A stretch of 64,000 nucleotides of DNA from Pseudomonas furukawaii (GTDB taxonomy: Bacteria; Pseudomonadota; Gammaproteobacteria; Pseudomonadales; Pseudomonadaceae), in the NCBI RefSeq assembly GCF_002355475.1, contig NZ_AP014862.1, positions 3,038,001-3,102,000 of the forward strand, written 5' to 3'. The translations under genes were made by a program, and so were the position numbers. The notes below the pieces were generated by a model, which did not search any database, was not told the origin of the DNA, and was given only the letters and a program-made list of their open reading frames with translations. Positions 28,505 through 37,178 of this stretch are shown here, in pieces. Within the stretch, counting starts at the first letter, position 1; every line of letters starts with the position of its first letter.

Positions 28505-28583
28505 GGAGCTGCCCCTGCCGGTTTGGCCACCCCGATTGCGGGTTCATCCGCGATCGGAGACCGAGGGCGGTGGCAGCTCCTCA
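28505..28583. repeat. downstream copy of the BRO-leader structural element
   Basis: GGAGCTGCC (28505-28513) and GGCAGCTCC (28572-28580) form a perfect 9-bp stem. GGTGGCAGCTCCTCA (28569-28583) repeats exactly the string at 27974-27988 ahead of the BRO gene, and GCCACCCC followed by GATT and GCG also recurs in the same order. Confidence 0.6.
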
Positions 28584-28688
28584 CCGACGCCCAAGCTCCG
28601 CCCCGCACGATACCGGCACCCTCAGCCTTTGACGGTCCGGGTTTTCCGCACCTATCGTAAGCGGTGCTTATTATGTGGAGTCCTCATC

Positions 28689-29117
28689 ATGGCCGCCTTC
28701 GAAGAAAGCATCGGCTTTCTGCTGGCCGACGTATCGCGCCTCATGCGTCGCTCGTTCGAGCAGAAGATCACCGGCAGCGACCTGACCCTCAGCCAGGCCC
28801 GTGCCCTGGCGCGGGTGGCGCGTCAGGAGGGCTGTCGGCAGGTGGAACTGGCCGAGCAACTGGAGATCAAGCCCATCACCCTCGCCCGCCTGCTGGACCA
28901 GCTGGAGCGTAGCGAACTGGTGGAGCGCCGCCCCGACCCGGAGGACCGTCGCGCGCATCGCGTCTATCTGCGTGACGACGCGGAAAGGGCCCTGGGCGAT
29001 ATCCGGGCGGCGGATGCCCGGCTCCATGCGGAAGCCCTTCAGGGGCTGGACCAGGACGAGGTGGACGCACTGGCGAGCGCCTTGCGCAAGCTGCGCGCGA
29101 ACCTGTCATCCCGTTGA
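28689..29117 (+). CDS. MarR-family transcriptional regulator
   Basis: I start at the ATG at 28689 (142 residues), preceded by GGAG at 9 bp. It shows the MarR winged helix: LTLSQARALARVARQEGCRQ, LAEQLEIKPITLARLLDQLE, then a wing with RRPDPEDRRAHRVYL. The effector and targets are unknown; it may regulate itself and the methyltransferase gene 130 bp downstream. Confidence 0.85.
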   Translation: MAAFEESIGFLLADVSRLMRRSFEQKITGSDLTLSQARALARVARQEGCRQVELAEQLEIKPITLARLLDQLERSELVERRPDPEDRRAHRVYLRDDAERALGDIRAADARLHAEALQGLDQDEVDALASALRKLRANLSSR

Positions 29118-29247
29118 GTCGCGCCGGGGCCTCCTGCCGACCTGACGACCGGTGCGGATTCGGACGATTGGGGCGGGACGGCATCCGGGGTTGGGCGGAT
29201 AGTGGTCAGTCGGCCCTTCCCCCTACCCGCGCCAGGGAGTCCGATCC

Positions 29248-30060
29248 ATGTCCAGCGAAACCGATTTCAGTGTCCTCAAGACCCGCCAGCAGGCCGCCTG
29301 GGCCAGCGGCGACTACGCCGTCATCGGCACCACCCTGCAACTGGTGGGCGAACTGCTCGCCGAAGCCTGCGACATCCGTTATGGCGAGTCCGTGCTCGAC
29401 GTCGCCGCTGGCAATGGCAACGCCACCCTCGCCGCCGCCCGCCGGGGTGGCCGCGTCACCTCCACCGACTATGTGCCGGCGCTGCTGGAGCGCGGCCAGG
29501 AGCGCGCCCGTGCCGAGCACCTGCAGGTGGAGTTCCATGTCGCCGATGCCGAAAACCTGCCTTTCGCCGACGCCAGCTTCGACCTGGTGCTGTCCACCTT
29601 CGGCGTGATGTTCACCCCGGACCAGGAGAAGGCCGCCGCCGAACTGGCGCGGGTCTGCCGCCCGGGTGGCCGCATCGGCCTGGCCAACTGGACCCCGGAG
29701 GGCTTCATCGGCCAGGTGTTCAAGACACTCGGCCGGCACCTGCCGCCGCCACCCGGCGTGCGTCCGCCGTCGCTCTGGGGCACGGAGAGCCACCTGCGGG
29801 CGCTCTTCGGCGACAGCGCGGCGGAGATCGTCACCACGCCCCGGCTGTTCAACTTCCGCTACCAGTCGGCTGAGCATTTCCTCGAAGTCTTCCGCACCTG
29901 GTACGGCCCGATCCACAAGGCCTTCGCCGCCCTGCCCGCCGAATCCGCCCAGGCGCTGGAGAACGACCTGATCGAGTTGATCGAACGCCTGAATCGTGCC
30001 GGGCCGGATTCACTGATCCTGCCCAGCGAGTACCTGGAAGTGGTGATTACCCGCGCCTGA
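29248..30060 (+). CDS. class I SAM-dependent methyltransferase
   Basis: The 270-residue protein has the methyltransferase-11 type SAM site: motif I VLDVAAGNGNATLAAA near residue 50, an acidic residue in TSTDYVPALLERG, and motif IV FDLVLSTFGVMF. Members of this family methylate small molecules; the acceptor is not evident. It stands alone between a MarR gene and the photolyase operon. Confidence 0.83.
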   Translation: MSSETDFSVLKTRQQAAWASGDYAVIGTTLQLVGELLAEACDIRYGESVLDVAAGNGNATLAAARRGGRVTSTDYVPALLERGQERARAEHLQVEFHVADAENLPFADASFDLVLSTFGVMFTPDQEKAAAELARVCRPGGRIGLANWTPEGFIGQVFKTLGRHLPPPPGVRPPSLWGTESHLRALFGDSAAEIVTTPRLFNFRYQSAEHFLEVFRTWYGPIHKAFAALPAESAQALENDLIELIERLNRAGPDSLILPSEYLEVVITRA

Positions 30061-30089
30061 GAAATCCCAGTACGTCGCCCTCCAGATTT

Positions 30090-30122
30090 AATTGTACGTA
30101 ATGTTCATTCGTACAATTATCT
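30090..30122 (+). promoter_or_regulatory. MerR-style promoter with 9-bp inverted repeat before the photolyase operon
   Basis: AATTGTACG (30090-30098) and CGTACAATT (30110-30118) are perfect inverted copies. They overlap a possible -35 TTGTAC (30092-30097) and -10 TTATCT (30117-30122) separated by 19 bp, the overlong spacing typical of MerR-controlled promoters. The TGTAC...GTACA arms recall sites reported for light-responsive LitR/CarH-type MerR proteins that control photolyase genes. No merR gene is in the window. Confidence 0.6.
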
Positions 30123-30141
30123 GGCCTAATCTTGTCCATTA

Positions 30142-30151
30142 CTTGTACAAG
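30142..30151. promoter_or_regulatory. CTTGTACAAG palindrome before the SDR start
   Basis: A perfect 10-bp palindrome sharing TTGTAC with the upstream dyad ends 17 bp before the SDR start. It could be a second contact site of the same regulator. Confidence 0.45.
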
Positions 30152-30168
30152 ATGAGAGGCCCCGCCCG

Positions 30169-30867
30169 ATGCTGGACTCCTTTCCCGCCGGTTACCGCGC
30201 GCTGGTAATCGGCTCCTCCGGCGCCATTGGGGGTGCCCTGCTCGATGCCCTGCGGGCCGACCCGGACTGCGCCGTGGCCATTGGCCTGAATCGTCGCAGC
30301 GATCCGATGATCGACTTCGACCAGGAGGACAGCATCGGCGTGGCCGCCCGGCAACTGAGCGCGTCGGGGCCCTTCCAGCTCATCGTCAACGCCGCGGGGG
30401 TTCTCCACAGCGAGCGCTTCATGCCGGAGAAGAAACTGGGCGATCTGGCCTACGAACAGCTCCTGGCCACCTTCCGCGCCAATGCGTTCGGGCCGGCGCT
30501 GGTGCTGCGGCATTTCGCGCCGCTGCTGGACCGCAAGCGCTCGGTGCTGGCCCTGCTCTCGGCCAAGGTCGGCAGCATCGGCGACAACCGCCTGGGCGGC
30601 TGGTACAGCTACCGGGCGTCCAAGGCGGCGTTGAACATGCTGGTGAAAACCGCCGCCATCGAGCTGGCCCGCACGCGCCCCAACACCTGTGTCGTGGCCC
30701 TGCATCCCGGCACCGTCGATTCCGGCTTGTCCCGGCCCTTCTCCGGCGCACGGATCGGCCGCCCGGCCGCCGATGCGGCCGCCGACCTGCTGGAGGTCAT
30801 CGACCGTCTGGAGGCCTCCGCCAGTGGCGGCTTCTTCAGCTACAACGGCGAAGCGCTGCCATGGTGA
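30169..30867 (+). CDS. SDR-family protein, first gene of the photolyase operon
   Basis: The 232-residue protein resembles CsgA/C-signal-type SDRs, with an altered cofactor motif (IGSSGAIGGALL), NAAG, and YRASKAALN with the catalytic Tyr-Lys pair. Its end overlaps the photolyase start by 7 bp, implying coupled translation. Similar SDRs accompany photolyase genes in other pseudomonads, but their role in light or DNA-damage responses is unclear. Confidence 0.83.
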   Translation: MLDSFPAGYRALVIGSSGAIGGALLDALRADPDCAVAIGLNRRSDPMIDFDQEDSIGVAARQLSASGPFQLIVNAAGVLHSERFMPEKKLGDLAYEQLLATFRANAFGPALVLRHFAPLLDRKRSVLALLSAKVGSIGDNRLGGWYSYRASKAALNMLVKTAAIELARTRPNTCVVALHPGTVDSGLSRPFSGARIGRPAADAAADLLEVIDRLEASASGGFFSYNGEALPW

Positions 30868-32393
30868 AGCGCCTCGCCCTGGTGCTGGGGGACCAGCTGT
30901 CATTCAACCTGGCCAGCCTGCGCTCGCTCGATCCTGAGCGTGACCCGGTGCTGATGGCGGAGGTGATGGCGGAAGCCAGCTACGTGCCGCATCACCCGCA
31001 GAAGATCGCCCTGATCTTCGCCGCCATGCGGCATTTCGCCGAGGCGCTGCGGGGGCGCGGCTGGACGGTGCATTACGTGCGCCTGGACGACCCGGACAAC
31101 AGCGGCACGCTGCCCGGCGAACTGCGTCGCTGGAGCGAGCGCCTGGACGTCGGCGAAATCCACCTCACCGAGTGCGGCGAATACCGTGTGGAGCGGGCCC
31201 TGGCGGAGAGCGGCCTGCCCATCGTCTGGTACGACGATGATCGTTTCCTGTGCAGCCGCCGCGACTTCGCGCGCTGGGCCGGTGGCCGCCGCCAGCTGCG
31301 CATGGAGCTGTTCTATCGGGAGATGCGCCGGCGCACCGGCCTGCTCATGGAGCCTGACGGCACGCCCGCCGGTGGGGACTGGAACTATGACGAGGAGAAT
31401 CGCAAGCCGCTGCCGCGCAAGGTGAAGGCGCCGATGCCGCCGCACTTCCCGGCCGACGCCCTTACGCGCGAGGTGCTGGACCTGGTCCAGGCCCGCTTCT
31501 CCCATCACTACGGCACCCTCAGCGCCTTCGACTACCCGGTGACCTTTGAAGCGGCGGACGCGCTCTGGCGGCACTTCCTCGACTTCGGCCTGGCGGCCTT
31601 CGGGGACTATCAGGACGCCATGGCCAGCGGCGAGCCCTTCCTCTTCCACGCCCGCATCAGCGCGGCCCTGAACATCGGCCTGCTGGACCTGCGCCAGCTC
31701 TGCGCCGATGTCGAGAGCGCCTGGCGCCGGGGCGAGGTGCCACTGAACGCGGCGGAAGGCTTCATTCGGCAACTCATCGGTTGGCGCGAGTACGTGCGGG
31801 GCATCTACTGGCTGCAGATGCCGGACTACGCCGAGCGCAACGCCTTCGGCAACAGCCGGCGCCTGCCGGAGTTCTACTGGACCGGCGACACCCGCATGAA
31901 CTGCATGCGCCAGGCGATCGGCCAGACCCTGGAGCATGCCTATGCCCACCACATCCAGCGGCTGATGGTGACCGGCAACTTCGCCCTGCTGGCGGGCATC
32001 CTGCCCAAGGACATCTGCGACTGGTACCTGGCGGTGTACATGGACGCCTTCGACTGGGTCGAACTGCCCAACACCCTGGGCATGGTGATGCACGCCGACG
32101 GCGGGTACCTGGGCTCCAAGCCCTATTGCGCCAGCGGCCAGTACATCAAGCGGATGTCCGACTACTGCGGCGACTGCCACTACAAGGTCAGCGAGAGCAC
32201 CAGCGAGCGTGCCTGCCCCTTCAATGCGCTCTACTGGCACTTCCTCATGCGCCACCGCCCGCAACTGCGCGGCAACCATCGCCTGGGCATGGTCTATCGA
32301 AATCTGGAGCGCATGGATGAAGCCAGGCAACAGGCGCTTTGGCAGCGGGGTGAGACATTGCTCGCCCGGCTCGACGCGGGTGAGGCCCTGTGA
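30861..32393 (+). CDS. phrB: iron-sulfur bacterial (6-4) photolyase / cryptochrome (FeS-BCP)
   Basis: The 510-residue flavoprotein belongs to the photolyase-related group containing Agrobacterium PhrB and Rhodobacter CryB. The four [4Fe-4S] ligands are Cys348, Cys436, Cys439 and Cys452, each two positions below those of PhrB (350, 438, 441, 454). The conserved adjacent histidines near the lesion site are His363 and His364. The N-terminal domain ([10 protein letters not shown]) would hold the antenna chromophore. The likely role is light-driven repair of (6-4) photoproducts. It overlaps both neighbours and sits in a three-gene operon. Confidence 0.9.
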   Translation: MVKRLALVLGDQLSFNLASLRSLDPERDPVLMAEVMAEASYVPHHPQKIALIFAAMRHFAEALRGRGWTVHYVRLDDPDNSGTLPGELRRWSERLDVGEIHLTECGEYRVERALAESGLPIVWYDDDRFLCSRRDFARWAGGRRQLRMELFYREMRRRTGLLMEPDGTPAGGDWNYDEENRKPLPRKVKAPMPPHFPADALTREVLDLVQARFSHHYGTLSAFDYPVTFEAADALWRHFLDFGLAAFGDYQDAMASGEPFLFHARISAALNIGLLDLRQLCADVESAWRRGEVPLNAAEGFIRQLIGWREYVRGIYWLQMPDYAERNAFGNSRRLPEFYWTGDTRMNCMRQAIGQTLEHAYAHHIQRLMVTGNFALLAGILPKDICDWYLAVYMDAFDWVELPNTLGMVMHADGGYLGSKPYCASGQYIKRMSDYCGDCHYKVSESTSERACPFNALYWHFLMRHRPQLRGNHRLGMVYRNLERMDEARQQALWQRGETLLARLDAGEAL

Positions 32394-32548
32394 AGAAATC
32401 CGAGCTGCCGCAGAAGTTGTGCGCCACCTGCGGCCTGCCCTTCACCTGGAGGAAGAAGTGGGCCCGCTGCTGGCACGAGGTGCGCCACTGCTCGGAGCGC
32501 TGCCGCCGTCGGCGATCCCGAGGAGCGGCCCGTGATTCCGTCCGATAA
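32390..32548 (+). CDS. DUF2256 small cysteine-rich protein
   Basis: This 52-residue protein starts at a GTG overlapping the photolyase stop by 4 bp (GTGA). It matches DUF2256, with C-x2-C ([15 protein letters not shown]) and a second pair ([10 protein letters not shown]) that probably bind zinc. DUF2256 proteins occur next to FeS-type photolyases in many bacteria, sometimes fused, but their function is not established. Confidence 0.8.
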   Translation: MKKSELPQKLCATCGLPFTWRKKWARCWHEVRHCSERCRRRRSRGAARDSVR

Positions 32549-32572
32549 CCGCACCGAACCCGGTGTGGCAAA

Positions 32573-32601
32573 TTGACGTAATTAACTGGTTAGTACATTT
32601 T
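32573..32601 (+). promoter_or_regulatory. aroQ promoter with operator-like motif between -35 and -10
   Basis: TTGACG (32573-32578) is a good -35. The next 18 bp (32579-32596) are, read on the minus strand, GTACTAACCAGTTAATTA. This motif recurs at 37360 and 42079. The -10 is less clear (TACATT at 15 bp or CATTTT at 17 bp). A repressor bound here would block RNA polymerase. The adjacent TetR protein is the best candidate. Confidence 0.55.
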
Positions 32602-32660
32602 CTAGGTCATCCAGTCCGGCGCCTCGATCCGGACCAGAACAACAATGGAGACCTGCTGTA

Positions 32661-33104
32661 ATGACCCGCACCGTCCTGGTGCTCAACGGCCCGAACCTCA
32701 ACATGCTCGGCACCCGTGAGCCCGCCACCTATGGCCATGAAACCCTCGCCGATATCGCCGACCAGTGCGTTCGCACCGCCGCCGGCCTCGGCTTCGAGGT
32801 GGATTTCCGCCAGACCAACCATGAAGGCGAACTGATCGACTGGATCCACCAGGCCCGCGGCCGCTGCGCCGGCATCCTGATCAATCCCGCCGCCTGGACC
32901 CACACCTCCGTCGCCCTCCGCGACGCCCTGGTGGCCGCCGAACTGCCGGTCATCGAAGTGCACCTGTCCAACGTCCACAAGCGCGAGGCGTTCCGTCACC
33001 ACTCCTTCGTCTCCGCCATCGCCGTCGGCGTCATCTGCGGTCTTGGCAGCCAGGGCTACAGCCTGGCCCTCCAGCACTTCGGCCAACTGTTCAGCAAGGG
33101 GTGA
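32661..33104 (+). CDS. aroQ: type II 3-dehydroquinate dehydratase
   Basis: The 147-residue protein has the normal length and catalytic residues of the dodecameric type II enzyme: Arg19 and Tyr24 (GTREPATYG), [16 protein letters not shown], and the histidine of [11 protein letters not shown]. It interconverts 3-dehydroquinate and 3-dehydroshikimate. Its place with a quinate/shikimate dehydrogenase and QuiC argues for a catabolic copy rather than the biosynthetic one. The dehydrogenase gene begins 5 bp after its stop. Confidence 0.92.
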   Translation: MTRTVLVLNGPNLNMLGTREPATYGHETLADIADQCVRTAAGLGFEVDFRQTNHEGELIDWIHQARGRCAGILINPAAWTHTSVALRDALVAAELPVIEVHLSNVHKREAFRHHSFVSAIAVGVICGLGSQGYSLALQHFGQLFSKG

Positions 33105-33109
33105 GCACC

Positions 33110-33967
33110 ATGTCCAACCACCAGAATTCCGTGCTGGCGGGCCTCATCGGCTCCGGCATCCAGGCCTCCCGTACCCCGACCCTGCACGAGCGTGAAGGCG
33201 ACGCCCAGGGGCTGCGCTATCTCTATCGGCTGATCGACCTGGACGCCCTCGCGCTCGACAGCACCGCCCTCCCCGACCTGCTGAGCGGCGCCGAGCGGAT
33301 GGGGTTCACCGGCCTCAACATCACCTTCCCCTGCAAGCAGGCGATCATTCCGCTGCTGGATGAACTGTCCCCCGAGGCCGCCGGTATCGGCGCGGTGAAC
33401 ACCGTGGTGCTGAAGGACGGCAAGCGCGTCGGCCACAACACCGATTGCCTGGGCTTTGGCGAAGGCTTCCGCCGTGGCCTGCCGGATGTCCAGCGTCGCC
33501 AGGTGGTGCAGATGGGCGCCGGCGGCGCCGGCTCAGCCGTGGCCCACGCGCTGCTGGCCGAAGGCGTCGAGCGCCTGACCCTGTTCGAGGTGGACGCCGC
33601 CCGTGGCCAGGCGTTGGTGGACAACCTCAACCAGCACTTCGGCGCCGGCCGCGCCGCGCTGGGCACCGACCTGGCCAACGCCATGGCCGAAGCCGACGGC
33701 CTGGTGAACACCACGCCCATCGGGATGGCCAAGCTGCCGGGCAGCCCGGTGCCGGCGGAACTGCTGCGAGCCGACCTCTGGGTGGCGGAGATCATCTACT
33801 TCCCGCTGGAAACCGAGTTGCTGCGCGATGCCCGCGCCATCGGTTGCCGCACCCTGGACGGCAGCACCATGGCGGTGTTCCAGGCGGTGAAGGCTTTCGA
33901 GCTCTTCAGCGGGCGAAACGCCGATGCCCAGCGCATGATGGAACACTTCGCCAGCATGAACGCCTGA
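33110..33967 (+). CDS. NAD(P)-dependent quinate/shikimate dehydrogenase
   Basis: I start at the ATG at 33110 (285 residues). The AroE fold is clear: the substrate loop reads QASRTPTLHE where biosynthetic AroE has SxS, the catalytic Lys76 lies in NITFPCKQ, Asp in GHNTDCLGF, and the cofactor loop is GAGGAGSAV. The SRT loop is typical of catabolic quinate/shikimate dehydrogenases such as that of Corynebacterium. It should oxidise quinate to 3-dehydroquinate and shikimate to 3-dehydroshikimate. It forms an operon with aroQ. Confidence 0.85.
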   Translation: MSNHQNSVLAGLIGSGIQASRTPTLHEREGDAQGLRYLYRLIDLDALALDSTALPDLLSGAERMGFTGLNITFPCKQAIIPLLDELSPEAAGIGAVNTVVLKDGKRVGHNTDCLGFGEGFRRGLPDVQRRQVVQMGAGGAGSAVAHALLAEGVERLTLFEVDAARGQALVDNLNQHFGAGRAALGTDLANAMAEADGLVNTTPIGMAKLPGSPVPAELLRADLWVAEIIYFPLETELLRDARAIGCRTLDGSTMAVFQAVKAFELFSGRNADAQRMMEHFASMNA

Positions 33968-34025
33968 CGGGTCAGGCCCGCCCCCGCAGCCCGGATGGAG
34001 TCCGGGCTTGAGGCATCTTCCGCCT

Positions 34026-34421
34026 GTAGGAGCCGGCTTGCCGGCGAAGGGCGCGGCCCCGTTCGCGAGCAAGCTCGCTCCTACAGGCTGCGTTCGCAGG
34101 ATGGCGTAGAGCGAAGCGAAACCCATCGAGGCCCCGGCTTCGTAGGAGCCGGCTTGCCGGCGAATGGCGCGGCCCCGTTCGCGAGCGAGCTCGCTCCTAC
34201 CGGCTGCGTTCGTAGGATGGCGTAGAGCGAAGCGAAACCCATCGAGGCCCCGGATTCGTAGGAGCCGGCTTGCCGGCGAATGGCGCGGCCCCGTTCGCGA
34301 GCGAGCTCGCTCCTACCGGCTGCGTTCGTAGGATGGCGTAGAGCGAAGCGAAACCCATCGAGGCCCCGGATTCGTAGGAGCCGGCTTGCCGGCGAAGGTT
34401 CGCGAGCGAGCTCGCTCCTAC
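34026..34421. repeat. 116-bp tandem array of composite extragenic repeat
   Basis: Units start at 34026, 34142, 34258 and 34374, giving an exact 116-bp period; the fourth unit is truncated. Each holds a palindromic element (GTAGGAGCCGGCTTGCCGGC ... AGCTCGCTCCTAC) followed by the GTAGGATGGCGTAGAGCGAAG...AAACCCATC element. The array fills most of the gap between the dehydrogenase gene and tetR, together with a small hairpin at 33988-34008. Confidence 0.9.
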
Positions 34422-34502
34422 AAGCCCGCAGTTCGGATGGAATCCGGGCCAGCCATTTCCCGCGCCGCGCTATCCCAAGGTGCCGGCACGGCCTGACGCG
34501 GG

Positions 34503-35171
34503 TCAGGCCTGGAGGTAGCGCAGCACCGAGTCGCAGATCATCGCCTTGTGCCGCGCCTTGACCGCCTCGTCGGTGAGGTCGATCTGGAAGATCTGGCCGA
34601 AGGTGTTGCGATTGGACACCCGGTAGAAGCAGAAGGAACTGATGAGCAGGTGCAGGTCCAGGGGCTCGATGCCCTGGCGGAACAGCCCCTCGGCCTGTCC
34701 GCGCTGAAGGATCTCGCCCATGGCGTCGAGGATGTTGGTGCTCATGGTGCGGATGGTCTTGGACTGCCGGACGAACTCGCCGTAATGGATGTTCTCGATG
34801 GAGACGATGCGGACGAAGTCGACGTTGCGGTCGTGGTGGTCGAAGGTGAACTCCACCAGCCGCTGGATGGCCTCGCGAGGGCCCAGTTCGGCCAGGTGCA
34901 GCTTGCCTTCGGTGCTGCGGATATCGCCGTAGAGCTTCTCCAGCACTTCCAGGTAGAGCTGCTCCTTGCTGCCGAAGTAGTAGTAGATCATCCGCTTGGA
35001 GGTGTGCATGCGCTCGGCGATGGCGTCCACGCGGGCACCGGAAAGGCCCTGCTGGACGAACTCGGCGATGGCCGCCTGGAGGATGTTCTCGCGGGTCTTC
35101 TCGGGGTTGTTCTTGCGCCCTTTTCGGGGGGCTTCGGCGGGCAGTTCGGGGAGTTCGGTACTTGTTGTCAT
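34503..35171 (-). CDS. TetR-family regulator of the quinate/shikimate genes
   Basis: The 222-residue protein has a TetR helix-turn-helix (ILQAAIAEFVQQGLSGARVD; MHTSKRMIYYYFGSKEQLY) and an all-helical ligand domain. It lies 96 bp behind quiC on the same strand. It is the only TetR gene in the window, and a shared motif (GTAC-N2-ACC[A/G]GTTA) precedes aroQ, quiC/MHS and the oprD segment, so it is the natural candidate to control them. The inducer could be a pathway compound such as dehydroshikimate or quinate. Confidence 0.83.
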   Translation of the reverse strand: MTTSTELPELPAEAPRKGRKNNPEKTRENILQAAIAEFVQQGLSGARVDAIAERMHTSKRMIYYYFGSKEQLYLEVLEKLYGDIRSTEGKLHLAELGPREAIQRLVEFTFDHHDRNVDFVRIVSIENIHYGEFVRQSKTIRTMSTNILDAMGEILQRGQAEGLFRQGIEPLDLHLLISSFCFYRVSNRNTFGQIFQIDLTDEAVKARHKAMICDSVLRYLQA

Positions 35172-35267
35172 CGTCGGCTCACGGCCAGTAGAAACTGGCG
35201 TCGATTATGGGCTGGGGCGCAACCCGAAGGAAGCCCGGCGCACTGGGCGCGCCGGACCTCCCCTGCC

Positions 35268-37178
35268 CTACAGCCTGGCCTTGGGGATGGCGCCGCTGCG
35301 GGCCTTGGCCATGGCCGCCAGGCGTACCGCGACGTTGGCGGCGCCATAGCCTGCATAGCCATTCTTGCGCTGGAGGATCTCGAAGAAGAATCGGCCTTCG
35401 AAGGGCTCGGTGTAGACGTGGAACAGCTCGCCGCCCTGGGCGTCCCGGTCGTAGAGGACGTTGTAGTAGGCCAGTTCGCTGAGGAATTCGTCGTCGAAGT
35501 CGAAGCGCGCCGCCAGGTCGTCGTAATAGTTGAGCGGGATGTCCAGCAGCGGCACGCCCGCCTCCTTGGCGCGGCTGACCTCGGCGAAGATGTCCTCGCA
35601 GGAGAAGGCGATGTGGTGGGCGCCGGATCCCCGATAGCTGGACAGGGCGTGGGAGATGGCGGTGTTGCGGTTCTCCGAGATGTTCAGCGGCAGGCGGATG
35701 CTGCTGCAGCGGCTGCGCAGGGCGCGACTCTTCACCAGTCCGTAGGGGTCGGGCAGGACCACTTCGTCGTCCGCCTCGAAGTCCAGCACGGTCTTGTAGA
35801 ACAGCACCCAGCTGTCCAGGCCATCGGCCGGCAGGGCCAGCGCCATGTGGTCGATGCGGTCCAGCTCGCCGGTCTGTACCGCCGCCGGATCGAGGATGAA
35901 GTCGCTGTCGTAGATGGTCTGCCCGGCCGGCGCCTGCTCCACCAGGTAGATCAGGCTGCCATCGGGGGCGCGCACGGCGGGAATCTCCCGCTCGTTGGGG
36001 CCGACCAGGCCACGGAAGGGTTGGCCCTTGAACTCCCGGGCGCGTTCCAGCGCGCGGGTGCTGTCGCTCACCCGCAGCGCGGTGGCGCAGAGGGACGGAC
36101 CGTGGGATTCGAAGTACCCGTGGGCGAAGGAATAGGGCTCGGCGTTGAGGACGATGTTGATGTCGCCCTGGCGCAGCAGGCTCACGTCCTTGGAACGGTG
36201 CTTGCCGGCGCGGGCGAAGCCCAGGCGCTCCAGCCAGCTGGCCAGCTTGGCGCCCTGGGCTTCGTCCACGGCGAATTCGAGGAACTCCACACCGTCGTAG
36301 CGGCTGGCGGGCGGCGGCGAGAAGAGGATGTCCAGGTTCGCCGGCGGCGTCGGGTCGCGCTCCAGCAGCGCGCGGGTCTTCTCTTCGAGGTAGAGCAGCG
36401 AACGCAGGCCGTCGGCGGCGTTGCCCCGGGGCGGCGCGGCGCGGAAGCCGTCGTTGAAGATCTCCAGGGACAGCGGGCCGCGATAGCCGCTGCGCAGGAT
36501 CGGGGCCAGGAAGCCCGGCAGGTCGAACTCGCCCTGGCCGGGGAAGCAGCGGAAGTGCCGGCTCCATTCCAGCACGTCCATCTGCAGGAGCGGCGCATCG
36601 GCCATCTGCACGAAGAAGATCTTGTCGCCGGGAATCTCGGCGATACCGGCGGGGTCGCCCTTGATCGAGAGGGTGTGGAAGCTGTCCAGCAGCACGCCGA
36701 GGGCCGGGTGGTCGGCCTGGCGCACCAGGTTCCAGACCTGCTGCCAGCTGTTGACGTGGCGCCCCCAGGCCAGGGCTTCGTAGCCGATCCGCAGCTTGCG
36801 CGCGCCGGCGCGTTCGGCCAGCAGGCGCAGGTCATCCACCAGGATGCGCTCGTCGGACAGGGCGTCGGCCTGGACGTTGCTGCACACCAGCACCAGGTCC
36901 GTGCCCAGTTCTTCCATCAGGTCGAACTTGCGCTCGGCGCGGTCGAGGTTCTTCTGCAGGCGGTCGCGGCGGCAGCCCTCGAAGTCGCGGAACGGCTGGA
37001 ACAGGGTGATGGCGATGCCCAGGTCCGCGCACATCTGGCGGATCTCCCGGGGGCTGCCGGCGTAGTACAGGAGGTCGTTCTCGAAGATCTCGACTCCGTC
37101 GAACCCGGCGGCGGCGATGGCCTCGAGCTTTTCCGGCAGGGTACCGCTCAGGGAGACGGTGGCAATGGAACGCTGCAT
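35268..37178 (-). CDS. quiC: 3-dehydroshikimate dehydratase, two-domain QuiC type
   Basis: The 636-residue protein joins an N-terminal sugar-phosphate-isomerase-like TIM barrel (residues 1-280, with VEIFENDLLYY, YEALAWGRHVN, LDSFHTLSI) to a C-terminal vicinal-oxygen-chelate region like 4-hydroxyphenylpyruvate dioxygenase (about 295-630, with DRIDHMALALP and GAHHIAFSCEDIF). The barrel dehydrates 3-dehydroshikimate to protocatechuate, and the size matches the fused QuiC enzymes of P. putida and P. aeruginosa. The function of the dioxygenase-like half is less clear. It is divergent from the MHS transporter across a promoter with both operator motifs. Confidence 0.9.
   Translation of the reverse strand: MQRSIATVSLSGTLPEKLEAIAAAGFDGVEIFENDLLYYAGSPREIRQMCADLGIAITLFQPFRDFEGCRRDRLQKNLDRAERKFDLMEELGTDLVLVCSNVQADALSDERILVDDLRLLAERAGARKLRIGYEALAWGRHVNSWQQVWNLVRQADHPALGVLLDSFHTLSIKGDPAGIAEIPGDKIFFVQMADAPLLQMDVLEWSRHFRCFPGQGEFDLPGFLAPILRSGYRGPLSLEIFNDGFRAAPPRGNAADGLRSLLYLEEKTRALLERDPTPPANLDILFSPPPASRYDGVEFLEFAVDEAQGAKLASWLERLGFARAGKHRSKDVSLLRQGDINIVLNAEPYSFAHGYFESHGPSLCATALRVSDSTRALERAREFKGQPFRGLVGPNEREIPAVRAPDGSLIYLVEQAPAGQTIYDSDFILDPAAVQTGELDRIDHMALALPADGLDSWVLFYKTVLDFEADDEVVLPDPYGLVKSRALRSRCSSIRLPLNISENRNTAISHALSSYRGSGAHHIAFSCEDIFAEVSRAKEAGVPLLDIPLNYYDDLAARFDFDDEFLSELAYYNVLYDRDAQGGELFHVYTEPFEGRFFFEILQRKNGYAGYGAANVAVRLAAMAKARSGAIPKARL

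Noticed and set aside
34026-34421. Repeat array considered as a CRISPR
   Set aside because: The 116-bp units are identical head-to-tail with no unique spacers, and the elements are known-style extragenic palindromes; no cas genes.
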